Assembly (NCBI RefSeq): GCF_005886805.2
Contig: NZ_CP045429.1
Coordinates: 1,334,501-1,398,500 of the forward strand
Reading direction: 5' to 3'
Source of the DNA: Pseudoalteromonas rubra
Lineage (GTDB): Bacteria; Pseudomonadota; Gammaproteobacteria; Enterobacterales; Alteromonadaceae
DNA length: 64,000 nt
This document shows positions 1 through 7,568 of this stretch, in pieces. How positions within the stretch are numbered: position 1 is the stretch's first letter; the number at the start of each line of letters is the position of its first letter. The position numbers and the translations under genes are program-made. The notes beneath the pieces are model-generated. The model was given only the letters and a program-made list of their open reading frames with translations, did no database searches and was not told where the DNA came from.

Positions 1-3
1 TCA

Positions 4-699
4 ATGAGTAAGCCTAAAAAAAACCTGAATGCGACGGACCAATATGGTGTTCCTTCCATCACCAGTCATAGCTACGCTGATGTAGCAGTATTGTACGACA
101 ATCAGAAGCATTGCCTGCTTATGGTCGACGAAAACACGTCTTTACTGATTGAAAAATATCGTGATGGAAACGTTATCACTACGACAGCTATTGCGAACGA
201 GTCAGAACTACAGGCATATGTGGACAACGGTGATTTTACTACGGTTAAAATGATACATCATTACCTGAATTACCCTTATGGTATCAGACGCTTAACAGGC
301 CAGGAAGCACAGCTGAGTCAACCTTGGGATTATTATGGGTATTTCGGTGTATTTAACAATACAGTGAAAATGGGAGGGAGTCGCTACTGCGCGCATTATC
401 GCTTTACACCTGAACTAAAATTAGAACCCGTAAACTATTTCTTTATGAATAGCTCTCGGGCGGCTACAACTTCAGGGAATGCAACTGGCACCGGAGAGGC
501 TACCGTGGCACTTGAGAGTATGTCAGGTGAGTTATTGGGTATGTACTCTTATCGCTCAGAACCAGATACGGCGGGGTATCATGGTGGCATAATGGCTAAT
601 GCCATTATGTGTATCAATCCATATAGTCACACTGGGGTGATTAATGAGCACTTCACCCACAATTATCACGGCCTCGGCCGTACCTGTCGCGCATTTTAA
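4..699 (+). CDS. Putative tail-fibre-associated protein, possibly cut by the window edge
   Basis: A 231-residue protein with no signal peptide or membrane segment. It is rich in Tyr, Asn, Thr and Gly, and its C-terminal half (from about residue 110) has a Gly/Ser-rich, beta-type composition like a receptor-binding fibre tip. I do not recognise a family. The frame is still open at base 1, so ATG 4 may be an internal Met of a longer fibre; no ribosome site can be judged. It lies 9 bp before a small helical protein and upstream of the tail baseplate genes, the position of a fibre/chaperone pair. The role is inferred from context only. Confidence 0.5.
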   Translation: MSKPKKNLNATDQYGVPSITSHSYADVAVLYDNQKHCLLMVDENTSLLIEKYRDGNVITTTAIANESELQAYVDNGDFTTVKMIHHYLNYPYGIRRLTGQEAQLSQPWDYYGYFGVFNNTVKMGGSRYCAHYRFTPELKLEPVNYFFMNSSRAATTSGNATGTGEATVALESMSGELLGMYSYRSEPDTAGYHGGIMANAIMCINPYSHTGVINEHFTHNYHGLGRTCRAF

Positions 700-708
700 G
701 GAGAGAAC

Positions 709-1134
709 ATGAGTTGCGAATATTTTGCCGATAAAGGCATGAAAATCGAGGGAAACTACTGGCTGGTGCATCCACAGACCGGCGAAGCCTGGAATGATGA
801 GTCTGCAGCCGCCTTTATTGCTGGTTACGTGCCGCCGCACCTGAGTGAAGATGCCATTGCTTCACGTAAGGCTATGTTGATCGATGAGATTAAACGTGCT
901 GTGTATGATTGCCTGGAGGCGCAGGTGTGGCGTGTCACCAAAGCGCATGAGCGAGTGCTGCTCGCGCAGCTGGGTGGCTCAGAGGTTGAAAGAACAGAGG
1001 CAAATGCGGCCTATAAGGCAGAATTGGAAAAGCGTGAAGCGCTGCGTCAGAGAAGTAATGAGGCGGAGTTACAGGTGGCAGATCTGGCATCCATCGACGC
1101 GCTGGACGAATTTTCCTTCAAAGCTGAGTTGTAA
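709..1134 (+). CDS. Probable tail fibre assembly chaperone-like protein
   Basis: A 141-residue protein starting at ATG 709, with GGAG four to eight bases upstream. The first 45 residues contain a Trp/Tyr-rich patch (NYWLVHPQTGEAWNDES). The rest is charged and helical, with a likely coiled coil at about 50-125 (DEIKRAVYDCLEAQVWRVTKAHERVL). Small helical proteins that follow fibre genes in tails usually act as fibre assembly factors, and this one directly follows the fibre-like gene with a 9-bp gap. Its frame ends just before a hairpin and U-run, so the two genes form the end of a transcription unit. The function is contextual; I cannot assign a family firmly. Confidence 0.5.
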   Translation: MSCEYFADKGMKIEGNYWLVHPQTGEAWNDESAAAFIAGYVPPHLSEDAIASRKAMLIDEIKRAVYDCLEAQVWRVTKAHERVLLAQLGGSEVERTEANAAYKAELEKREALRQRSNEAELQVADLASIDALDEFSFKAEL

Positions 1135-1174
1135 TACCAGGCTATTTGCATAAAAAGGTAGGAAAAAGTCCAAT

Positions 1175-1197
1175 CCGGTCAGAATTGACCGGTTTTC
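1175..1197 (+). terminator. Rho-independent terminator after the upstream fibre pair
   Basis: Arms ccggtca and tgaccgg (7 bp) with a 4-base loop are followed by ttttctt. It sits 40 bp after the stop at 1134. The hairpin is also the first element of the tandem repeat that follows. Confidence 0.7.
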
Positions 1198-1624
1198 TTC
1201 CCTTTAAATCAGTAAGATACACCTAAGCTTGAGAAAGTTAAGTCAAGAGATACAGTAAGCTGTCAGAGAACAGCAAGATTCCGCAAGTTAAAAACCACCG
1301 GCTCAGAATGATGAGCGGTGGTTTTTTTATGTCTGAATCCGGAGGGTTTACTGTGTCGAGTTTAAACCGGTCAAAGTTGACCGTTTTTACTCCCTTAAAA
1401 TCAGTAAGATACACCTAAGCTTGAGAAAGCTAAGTCAAGAGATACAGTAAGCTGTCAGAGAACAGCAAGATTCCGCAAGTTAAAAACCACCGGCTCAGAA
1501 TGATGAGCGGTGGTTTTTTTATGTCTGAATCCGGAGGGTTTACTGTGTCGAGTTTAAACCGGTCAAAGTTGACCGTTTTTACTCCCTTAAAATCAGTAAG
1601 ATACACCTAAGCTTGAGAAAGCTA
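1176..1624. repeat. Tandem 192-bp non-coding repeat, about 2.3 copies
   Basis: Copy 1 is 1176-1367, copy 2 is 1368-1559, and a partial copy is 1560-1624. The period is exactly 192 bp (agtaagatacacc recurs at 1211, 1403 and 1595). Copies 1 and 2 differ in the first 25 bp or so and at one further base; copies 2 and 3 are identical over the shared 65 bp. Each full unit contains two terminator-like hairpins: cggtca/tgaccg followed by a T-run, and an imperfect accaccggctca/tgagcggtggt hairpin followed by seven Ts (first copy about 1290-1328). A 29-codon ATG frame (MSESGGFTVSS...) crosses each unit junction but is probably chance. The 595 bp between 1134 and 1730 otherwise hold no gene. Confidence 0.95.
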
Positions 1625-1653
1625 ACGAAAGAACAAATCGTACTTCCCGTGAT

Positions 1654-1701
1654 AAACCCGATGCGGTACTGCCTTATGCAGTGCCAAGTCGGGTTTTTTA
1701 T
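1654..1701 (+). terminator. Rho-independent terminator upstream of gpJ
   Basis: Outer arms aaacccga (1654-1661) and tcgggttt (1689-1696), inner stem cggtactg with cagtgcc, then a T-rich tail. It separates the repeat region from the baseplate operon, whose first gene starts 28 bp later. No clear promoter could be picked between the hairpin and the gene. Confidence 0.75.
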
Positions 1702-1729
1702 AACTTAATTTTGTAAGACAGAGGATGAG

Positions 1730-2611
1730 ATGAGCCAATTTGCGACACCAGACCTGTCCCGGGTGCCTTTACCTGAGCTGCTACAGGATGTGGATTTCGA
1801 ACAAGAGTTTAAGGAAATCAAACAGCGTTTTTTAACCGCTCATCCTCACTATGCCGATGCGTTGGCGCTTGAAAGTGACCCGTTGACTGCCTTGTTGCAA
1901 ACGCTGGCTTATCAGCAAGTCTTGCACACTCAACAGGCAAATGATGCGGTTCGGGGCGTGATGCTGGCAACGGCCACTGGTGCAGACCTGGATGCCATCG
2001 CCTCGCGTTATAACCTGTTGCGAGGCGACGCAGAGGAAGATAGCCGGTTTCGTCAGCGTATTCAACTGGCCTTTGATGGCTTGAATACCGCAGGTAGTGC
2101 CTCGGCTTATACCTTTCATGCTTTGTCACTTGATACGCGCATTCGCGATGTCACCGTGTCCAGTCCGGCACCCTGTGACATTGCCCTGACCATTCTCGGT
2201 ACTGAAGGAGATGGCACGCCGTCTCAGGCATTGCTTGAAAAAGTAGGTAAACACTTTGCTGCCCAGGGATGGGAGCACCAAGGGGGGTCACAAGTGAGAC
2301 CCCTGGGCGATAGGGTCACCGTTCGTGCCGCTGAAATTGTGCCTTTTACCGTTAAGGCGGAGCTGGTGGTGTTACCAGGGCCGTCTGCTAACGCAATCCG
2401 TCAGGCTGCCGAGGTCGCATTACAAGATTATCTGGTGAGCCGTCAGGCGCTTGGGAAAAAAGTGACCCGGGCCGGATTGTTTGCCGCGCTGCATCGCGAG
2501 GGCGTCGATGAGGTTCATTTGCTGTCTCCTGCAAGCAATGTATCCGTCACGGATGTGCAGTCGGCTTGGTGTGAACACGCACAAGTGACTGTGGCGGTGA
2601 AAGATGAATGA
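1730..2611 (+). CDS. Baseplate assembly protein J (P2 gpJ-like)
   Basis: A 293-residue baseplate J-family protein. In P2-like contractile tails, gpJ forms the wedge that links the central hub to the sheath and fibres. The family pattern is clear: an N-terminal segment FATPDLSRVPLPE, a helical region with DPLTALLQTLAYQ, the block GADLDAIASRYNL near residues 83-95, and a C-terminal half of alternating strands ending in VDEVHLLSP. The length is typical of gpJ (about 300). The start ATG 1730 has AGAGGA upstream. It overlaps the next gene by 8 bp, so translation of the J-I pair is coupled. Confidence 0.93.
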   Translation: MSQFATPDLSRVPLPELLQDVDFEQEFKEIKQRFLTAHPHYADALALESDPLTALLQTLAYQQVLHTQQANDAVRGVMLATATGADLDAIASRYNLLRGDAEEDSRFRQRIQLAFDGLNTAGSASAYTFHALSLDTRIRDVTVSSPAPCDIALTILGTEGDGTPSQALLEKVGKHFAAQGWEHQGGSQVRPLGDRVTVRAAEIVPFTVKAELVVLPGPSANAIRQAAEVALQDYLVSRQALGKKVTRAGLFAALHREGVDEVHLLSPASNVSVTDVQSAWCEHAQVTVAVKDE

Positions 2612-3731
2612 GTTATTACCAGGTAGCGCATCAGCACTAAGCCGGGCTCTTGCCCGACAGATGAAAAAACCAGGCAAAGTAAGATTATTACTGTTTGATA
2701 CACTGGATATCAGTAGCAGGACCCAGGCTGAGCGGCAGCGACTTGCAACGCAGTGGCAGCTCGATGCGATGACCAACAGTGCTTTTTTTGGTGCAGATAT
2801 TAATCAGCTGCTCACTGTGGTTTGGGACAGCACCCTTTGCCCGGTGACTAAGCTCACTGAACTTGCCCAGGCACTTAACATCCCCAATCTGGATGATGCT
2901 CCGGATGAACAGGCGCTGCGTCGCAGTGTGCAGGATGCTTGTATTTTACAGGATATCCGTTTGCTGCTGCGTGCATTATGGGATCCGATGCTCTGCCCCA
3001 CGCCGTTATTGCCCTGGCTGGCTTGGTCTATGTCTGTGGATGAGTGGGACGAAGCCTGGTCAGAAGCACTTAAGCGCCAGGTGATCCGCGATGCGTTTAC
3101 AGTTCACCAATATAAAGGCACGCCCTATGCGCTGCAAAAAGCACTCGACAGTTTAAACATTGCTACTGAGATCAGGGAATGGTGGCAGTCCGAAGGAGCG
3201 GACATCCCCTCAGAAGAGGCCATGCCGCCCGGTACGATTAAAGTGTGGGCATTAGTGAATCAGAATTTGGACGACTATCAGCAAGGACTGCTGACACCCC
3301 AGATGTTGAAAAAAGTCCGCCGGGTGATTAACGCGGTCAAGCGCGGTGCCATCCATGTCGATTTACAGCTGGGCATTTCACTGAGCGAGTCTGTAGCACC
3401 TTTTGGGACTGTGCAAGCACCGCTCAATCTGATTGTTCATGAAGCGGCGGGCCTGGGTATCACGCCAGATCCGACACAGGGCTCGGTGGCAACCTCAGCG
3501 GCAGGACACATGCTTAATTGCCAGCACTGGCGTTTACAAGGCGAAGGCCTTACGCCAGACCGAACTGAGTGCGGGATCACATCTTGTGCTCTGCTTCATT
3601 CATTGAACCGCGCTGATATTGTGGCTGGAAGTTTGGGTATTACACCTGAACTGGTGGCTGGTGAGTTGGCGCTGTTGTCAGGGATTCAAGCTCTGAATAT
3701 TCAATCTTTTCATTTACAAGGAGTGACTTAA
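2604..3731 (+). CDS. Tail protein I (P2 gpI-like) with extra C-terminal domain
   Basis: A 375-residue protein. Residues 1-220 match tail protein I, the baseplate wedge part that receives the fibre: LLPGSASALSRALARQ at the N terminus, CPVTKLTELAQALNI, LPWLAWSMSVDEWDEAW, and a QYKGTPYALQKALDSL segment around 160. P2 gpI is only about 176 residues, so the C-terminal 130-150 residues (after VWALVNQNLDDYQQGL) are an extension that other tail I proteins also carry in part. ATG 2604 overlaps the J stop by 8 bp, and the gene ends one base into the following start. Confidence 0.9.
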   Translation: MNELLPGSASALSRALARQMKKPGKVRLLLFDTLDISSRTQAERQRLATQWQLDAMTNSAFFGADINQLLTVVWDSTLCPVTKLTELAQALNIPNLDDAPDEQALRRSVQDACILQDIRLLLRALWDPMLCPTPLLPWLAWSMSVDEWDEAWSEALKRQVIRDAFTVHQYKGTPYALQKALDSLNIATEIREWWQSEGADIPSEEAMPPGTIKVWALVNQNLDDYQQGLLTPQMLKKVRRVINAVKRGAIHVDLQLGISLSESVAPFGTVQAPLNLIVHEAAGLGITPDPTQGSVATSAAGHMLNCQHWRLQGEGLTPDRTECGITSCALLHSLNRADIVAGSLGITPELVAGELALLSGIQALNIQSFHLQGVT

Positions 3732-4288
3732 TGTCAGCATTAACCTTGCAATTTACTCAGGCGGGGCTGGATGCCCTATTGTCTGCACGCGCCAGAGGTT
3801 TTAAAGGGCAGATAAGCCATATGGCCTTTGGGGACGCAAGCTATACCCCGTCGAAAAATCAAACTACGCTGCGCTCTCAAAAAGAGCTGGTGGAAATTGC
3901 CGATTCGGACTACACCGACGGTGAAAGCAGCAGCCTGAAAGTGGCCGCCAAATTCGAGGCGCCCCTGGAGTACGCAATTGGTGAAATTGGCGTATTTCTG
4001 GATTCCGGCGAAAAGCTGGCAAACGGTCAGCCTAAACTGATTTTACTGGGTGTGTATTCTAAACCTAACACCACGCTGGGGTATCGCACGCCGGACGTTA
4101 AAGTGTTGCAGTGGCTAACTTTGAGTCTGACACAGCTGCCCTCAGACAGTGTTGAGGTCAAACTCGGTGTCGATAACCTCAACCTGATCCTCGATAACGA
4201 GCTGGCCGAATTAACTTTGGCCCAGATCGATACCATGCATCGCCAGATTGAACAAGAATGGCGCCTGACGGCCCTGGAACATGCCTGA
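3731..4288 (+). CDS. Tail-collar/fibre N-terminal protein (gpH N-terminal domain)
   Basis: A 185-residue protein matching the N-terminal collar domain of P2-type fibres (DUF3751-like): LTLQFTQAGLDALLSAR at the start, ISHMAFGDASYTPS, and YAIGEIGVFLDSGE. This domain fixes the fibre to the baseplate. In P2 the domain continues into a long fibre shaft, but here the protein stops after a short helical tail (LAQIDTMHRQIEQEWRLTAL). The fibre-like gene follows 33 bp later in the same frame with its own ribosome site, so the fibre appears to be made as two chains. ATG 3731 shares one base with the gpI stop. Confidence 0.85.
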   Translation: MSALTLQFTQAGLDALLSARARGFKGQISHMAFGDASYTPSKNQTTLRSQKELVEIADSDYTDGESSSLKVAAKFEAPLEYAIGEIGVFLDSGEKLANGQPKLILLGVYSKPNTTLGYRTPDVKVLQWLTLSLTQLPSDSVEVKLGVDNLNLILDNELAELTLAQIDTMHRQIEQEWRLTALEHA

Positions 4289-4321
4289 TGAAAGTGACTT
4301 ACAAAGTTCAAAGGAGACTAT

Positions 4322-5155
4322 ATGACAACTGAAACTAAACCAATCTCGCAGCAGCTAACAGAGGTCGCAGGGCGTGCTAACGCATTGTGTCAGACTGTGG
4401 CCGATAAAGCAGGTGAGATCACAACGACACTGAATGCGAAGTTAGCGCAAGTTGATGCGCGCATTACAAACGCTGAAGCGTCGCTCAATACTGAAATGGC
4501 TCAGGCTCAGGCTGAGTTTAATAGCTGGAAAAGTGGCCATACTGAACTGGTTAATGGCTTAGAAGTTCATAAGCAAGGCAAAATAAAGCGTTACTTCTTT
4601 GCGACTAATCTCGGTAATGGTGGGTATACCGCAGACAGAGATGGGCCAGATGCTGAATTTCCGCATTGCGCCGCGCCACAGGAACCTTATTACATCAACT
4701 TACTTGAATTTGATGCACAAAATGGCGGTGGTTTCGGCGCAGGCGGGGACTACTTTAAATGCGAAGTTATTATGACCCACCGGGGGATGTTTGCAACGAG
4801 TTACACTGAACACTTGGTATTTACCGGCACGTCATTTTCGGATTGTGTTTCTGCCGTGATGGAAGCAAAAAGTATTGTTCACAATAACCATCTCAGCCTG
4901 TTTATTTCAGAGCCGGACAACCCGGCGAAAGAAATTCCTTTGGGTCCGGACCTGAAAGGGTCTTCAGTCCCTGTGAATTTCAGGGCAATTGGTCAGGGGG
5001 GTGACTCGGGAATCGCGAGGTTAACCCTTAAAATTGACCCGAGATACCACTGCGGCGCATCCCGAGCTATTGGCGTCAGTACTGAGTATACGTCGGAGCG
5101 TGGTCGCCCAAGTGCAGAGCGCATCAGTCATAACCAACCAACATGGGAGCGATAA
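4322..5155 (+). CDS. Tail fibre / receptor-binding protein
   Basis: A 277-residue protein. Residues 1-85 are a heptad-rich coiled coil (AGEITTTLNAKLAQVDARITN) suited to trimer formation. Residues 90-277 are a beta-rich, Gly-rich tip (NGGYTADRDGPDAEF, GGGFGAGGDYFKCEV) that I take as the receptor-binding part. The start ATG 4322 follows a good AAGGAG site. It lies in the same reading frame as the collar gene before it and two bases before its probable chaperone. The tip sequence is not one I recognise, as expected for a host-range determinant. Confidence 0.7.
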   Translation: MTTETKPISQQLTEVAGRANALCQTVADKAGEITTTLNAKLAQVDARITNAEASLNTEMAQAQAEFNSWKSGHTELVNGLEVHKQGKIKRYFFATNLGNGGYTADRDGPDAEFPHCAAPQEPYYINLLEFDAQNGGGFGAGGDYFKCEVIMTHRGMFATSYTEHLVFTGTSFSDCVSAVMEAKSIVHNNHLSLFISEPDNPAKEIPLGPDLKGSSVPVNFRAIGQGGDSGIARLTLKIDPRYHCGASRAIGVSTEYTSERGRPSAERISHNQPTWER

Positions 5156-5157
5156 AC

Positions 5158-5403
5158 ATGGACAGAATAGAAAACGAAGCTCAGATGCCAGTTCAGCAAC
5201 TTGCAGAGGAGAGTCAGTGGCACTCAATCAGAGCAATGCGCGATGCCTATCTGCGTTCAACAGACTGGCTGGTACTTAAATATCAGGAAACGAAAGGTGC
5301 GGTACCTGATGAGCTGAAGCACTATCGTCAGGCATTGAGGGATTTACCGCAAGCATTTGACTCGCCAAACGACGTCGTCTGGCCGGTCAAGCCTGAGCTG
5401 TAA
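5158..5403 (+). CDS. Phage tail (fibre) assembly chaperone
   Basis: An 81-residue protein with the small tail assembly chaperone pattern: IRAMRDAYLRSTDWLVLKY followed by DELKHYRQALRDLPQ and the closing VVWPVKP. These small proteins fold fibre tips and normally sit directly after the fibre gene, as here. I chose ATG 5158, two bases after the fibre stop, because GGGAG inside the end of the fibre gene is at correct spacing; an in-frame ATG at 5143 is less likely. No homology to the chaperone-like protein at 709 is evident, so the two fibre modules have different partners. Confidence 0.85.
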   Translation: MDRIENEAQMPVQQLAEESQWHSIRAMRDAYLRSTDWLVLKYQETKGAVPDELKHYRQALRDLPQAFDSPNDVVWPVKPEL

Positions 5404-5480
5404 TACCATCCGACTTCGGGCACGTCGCCCGCCCTGACTCACTGATCGTCTTCGAGTCTTTTTAATCTAAGAGCAAGTCT

Positions 5481-6062
5481 ATGCAAAGAACTACCTTAAT
5501 CACCCAGGTGCTTGAGCGTCTGACGACGTCCCTGGCGGCTGTGGCTCAGGTAAATTATTTAATCCCGAGCCAGGTTGCCCCGGACCTGACCCAGCAAGCC
5601 CAACTGACATTAACGCCTATACTGGAACGACAGGCCAGCGAGCTGCAAAGTAAAGGCACCGAAATCGGTGTCAGCTATGGACCGGCATACAACAAAAACC
5701 TCAGCCCAAACCCGCTGGACAGGCGGGTGCTGAGTGTGCAGCTTGATATTGAGTTGATGGATGGCGATAAAGCCAGGCTGCTGGAGCGGCTGGATGAGGT
5801 ACTCAGTAGAGGCGAAGCCGCAATGATGGCGGACGACGTGCCCACCCATTGGCAACACTTTATTGCCGATAAAACGACCTTTGCCTTTAGTCAGCAAAGT
5901 GAGGGCGTGAAAGCTCAGTTACAGTTGAACTGGTCATTTTACTATCAGGTTGAGCAGAGCGAATCGCCAGGCGTGTCAATTACCGACGTGTATTTGGGGC
6001 AACACGGTCATGAGCATAAATTGGTCTACAGCACCCAAACGCCCGCAGGGGAGATATTATGA
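5481..6062 (+). CDS. Tail protein, possible tail terminator/completion protein
   Basis: A 193-residue protein. The order of elements (N-terminal helix, strand region VLSVQLDIELMDGD, long helix ARLLERLDEVLSRGEAAMM, then strands ending QLNWSFYYQVEQ) resembles small tail completion or terminator proteins that cap the tube. I cannot show homology, so the label is an inference from shape and place. It starts after a 77-bp gap from the chaperone and overlaps the spike gene by 4 bp (ATGA), so it is translated with the baseplate spike group. Confidence 0.4.
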   Translation: MQRTTLITQVLERLTTSLAAVAQVNYLIPSQVAPDLTQQAQLTLTPILERQASELQSKGTEIGVSYGPAYNKNLSPNPLDRRVLSVQLDIELMDGDKARLLERLDEVLSRGEAAMMADDVPTHWQHFIADKTTFAFSQQSEGVKAQLQLNWSFYYQVEQSESPGVSITDVYLGQHGHEHKLVYSTQTPAGEIL

Positions 6063-6802
6063 TTCCGGACCCTGCTCAATCAGAATTAGCCTTATCTGAC
6101 TTACAGCATCGTTTAAGTAAGCTGATCACGCTTGGTACAGTACATGAAGTTGACTACGAGGCAGCTCGTGTGAAGGTCAAAATCGGTGACTGGATCACAG
6201 CTAAGCTGCCCTGGCTGACCGATATGGCGGCACACAACATGACCTGGCGTGCCCCCGAGGTCGGCGAGCAGGTTATCGTCCTTGCGCCTTGTGGTGACAC
6301 CGCTCAGGGCGTGATTTTGGGCAGTGTATATAGTGCGGCCGCAGATCATCATAAGCCAGACCATGTATTAGGTGCGGGTGAAGGGGAAAGCTATGCAGCG
6401 GCAAGCAGTCGTGAACATGTGCACCGCACCCGCTATCAGGACGGCGCGCTGGTTGAATATGACACTCAAAATCACACTTATCATCTCTATGTGCCGGATA
6501 CTGATGGTGAAGAAACCGCAAAAATAACGGTACACAGTGAAAGAGACCTTCGTATTGAGTGTGGCTTCAATGCCACGGTAGAAGTGGGCAACAACGCCTC
6601 AATCAATGTCGTTAATGATGCCAACCTCACAGTGGGCAATGACGCTTCTGTCAGTGCAGTAAAAAACATTCATGTAACGGCAGAAGAAACACTGAATTTA
6701 GCGGGCAAGCAGGTCAATATCAGCTCATCGGAGCAGGATATTGCCATCGCGGCGACGGGCAATCTGTTGCTCAATGGTGCAATGATCAAAGCGCAGGAGT
6801 AA
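6059..6802 (+). CDS. Baseplate spike protein V (P2 gpV-like)
   Basis: A 247-residue central spike that punctures the target membrane on sheath contraction. Residues 20-100 form the OB-fold typical of gpV (GTVHEVDYEAARVKVKIGDW, LPWLTDMA, PEVGEQVIVLAPCGD, GVILGSVYS). Residues 140-247 are short repeated strands (NNASINVVNDANLTVGNDAS) that make the trimeric beta-helix shaft. It overlaps the preceding stop by 4 bp and is two bases from the PAAR gene, whose product should cap the spike tip. Confidence 0.92.
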   Translation: MIPDPAQSELALSDLQHRLSKLITLGTVHEVDYEAARVKVKIGDWITAKLPWLTDMAAHNMTWRAPEVGEQVIVLAPCGDTAQGVILGSVYSAAADHHKPDHVLGAGEGESYAAASSREHVHRTRYQDGALVEYDTQNHTYHLYVPDTDGEETAKITVHSERDLRIECGFNATVEVGNNASINVVNDANLTVGNDASVSAVKNIHVTAEETLNLAGKQVNISSSEQDIAIAATGNLLLNGAMIKAQE

Positions 6803-6804
6803 CC

Positions 6805-7122
6805 ATGCCAGCCATTTCATTAAATAAAGCCCAAACCAATTTGCACGATGATTACAACCCGGCCACGGTGGCTGCAGCACAAAATACCTTTAAGGTCGGT
6901 GGAGAAGCGGTGTTGTGTGTTGGTGACGTATTGTCCGTGCACTTACACAGCAAAGACAGCAAGCTGCCGCCTCATGCGGGGCAGACGGTAACAAAAGGGG
7001 CGCCGGGCTTTACCATTGGGCGCAAAGCAGTTGCCCGAGTGGGTGATGTCAGCAGTTGTAACGCAAAGATTGAAGATGGGTTTGCGCAATTCATTGTGGG
7101 CAACAAAGGAGGTGCCGCATGA
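6805..7122 (+). CDS. PAAR-motif spike-tip protein
   Basis: A 105-residue protein with PAAR-like features: GGEAVLCVGDVLSVH, a Gly/Pro-rich centre (HAGQTVTKGAPGFTIGRK), VARVGDVSSC, and conserved His and Cys residues fit for metal binding. PAAR proteins sharpen the tip of gpV/VgrG spikes in contractile systems. The gene follows gpV at 2 bp and overlaps gpW by 4 bp. It carries no effector extension. Classic P2 has no separate PAAR gene, so this is closer to other contractile particles in this respect. Confidence 0.85.
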   Translation: MPAISLNKAQTNLHDDYNPATVAAAQNTFKVGGEAVLCVGDVLSVHLHSKDSKLPPHAGQTVTKGAPGFTIGRKAVARVGDVSSCNAKIEDGFAQFIVGNKGGAA

Positions 7123-7454
7123 TAGGGATGAATGCCCAGACGGGCAAGCCACTCAGTGGCGTTGAACATTTAAAGCAAAGTATTCAAGACATAGTAACGA
7201 CGCCCAAGGGAAGCCGGGTGATGCGTCGTGATTATGGCTGCGGCTTATTTGAATTAATTGACCGACCATTTTCACATTCTCTGGTAGGCGACATTACGAT
7301 TGCTATATCCAACGCACTTGAGCAATGGGAGCCCAGGTTCTCACTTGAAGGGGTGGCGGTGCACCCGGTCGGAGACGGCAAATTATCAATCGCTATTGAA
7401 GGGTTATACCTCATCAATGGTGAACCGGTAACCATCGAAGGGATCCAAATCTAA
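7119..7454 (+). CDS. Baseplate protein W (gpW/gp25-like)
   Basis: A 111-residue protein of the gpW/gp25 family, the wedge component that contacts the first sheath ring. The diagnostic region is LKQSIQDIVTTPKGSRVMRRDYGCGLFELID, of which TPKGSRVMRRDYGC is the core motif, followed by a C-terminal strand/helix block ending EGLYLINGEPVTIEG. Length is typical. The start overlaps the PAAR stop by 4 bp. A terminator lies just downstream, so the baseplate group is separated from the sheath/tube group. Confidence 0.92.
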   Translation: MIGMNAQTGKPLSGVEHLKQSIQDIVTTPKGSRVMRRDYGCGLFELIDRPFSHSLVGDITIAISNALEQWEPRFSLEGVAVHPVGDGKLSIAIEGLYLINGEPVTIEGIQI

Positions 7455-7482
7455 CTTCTGTTTTTTTAATTTATTTCAACTT

Positions 7483-7533
7483 AAGCCACAGTACTGTGGG
7501 GCCAATTCATTGCCTCACGTCTGTGGCTTTTTT
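7483..7533 (+). terminator. Terminator between baseplate and sheath genes
   Basis: Arms aagccacag (7483-7491) and ctgtggctt (7521-7529), followed by a T-run. It would reduce read-through from the baseplate genes. The sheath gene starts 36 bp later with a very strong AAAGGAGAT ribosome site, so expression may need a separate promoter or partial read-through. Confidence 0.75.
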
Positions 7534-7568
7534 ATTAGCTAATTGACATACCTTTAAAGGAGATATCT

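Noticed and set aside
1329..1418. 29-codon ATG frames crossing the 192-bp repeat junctions
   Set aside because: No ribosome site of note, and the frame runs over the terminator hairpin; likely chance.
7543..7548. ttgaca before the sheath gene as a -35 box
   Set aside because: The matching -10 would fall on the start codon, so no usable promoter results.
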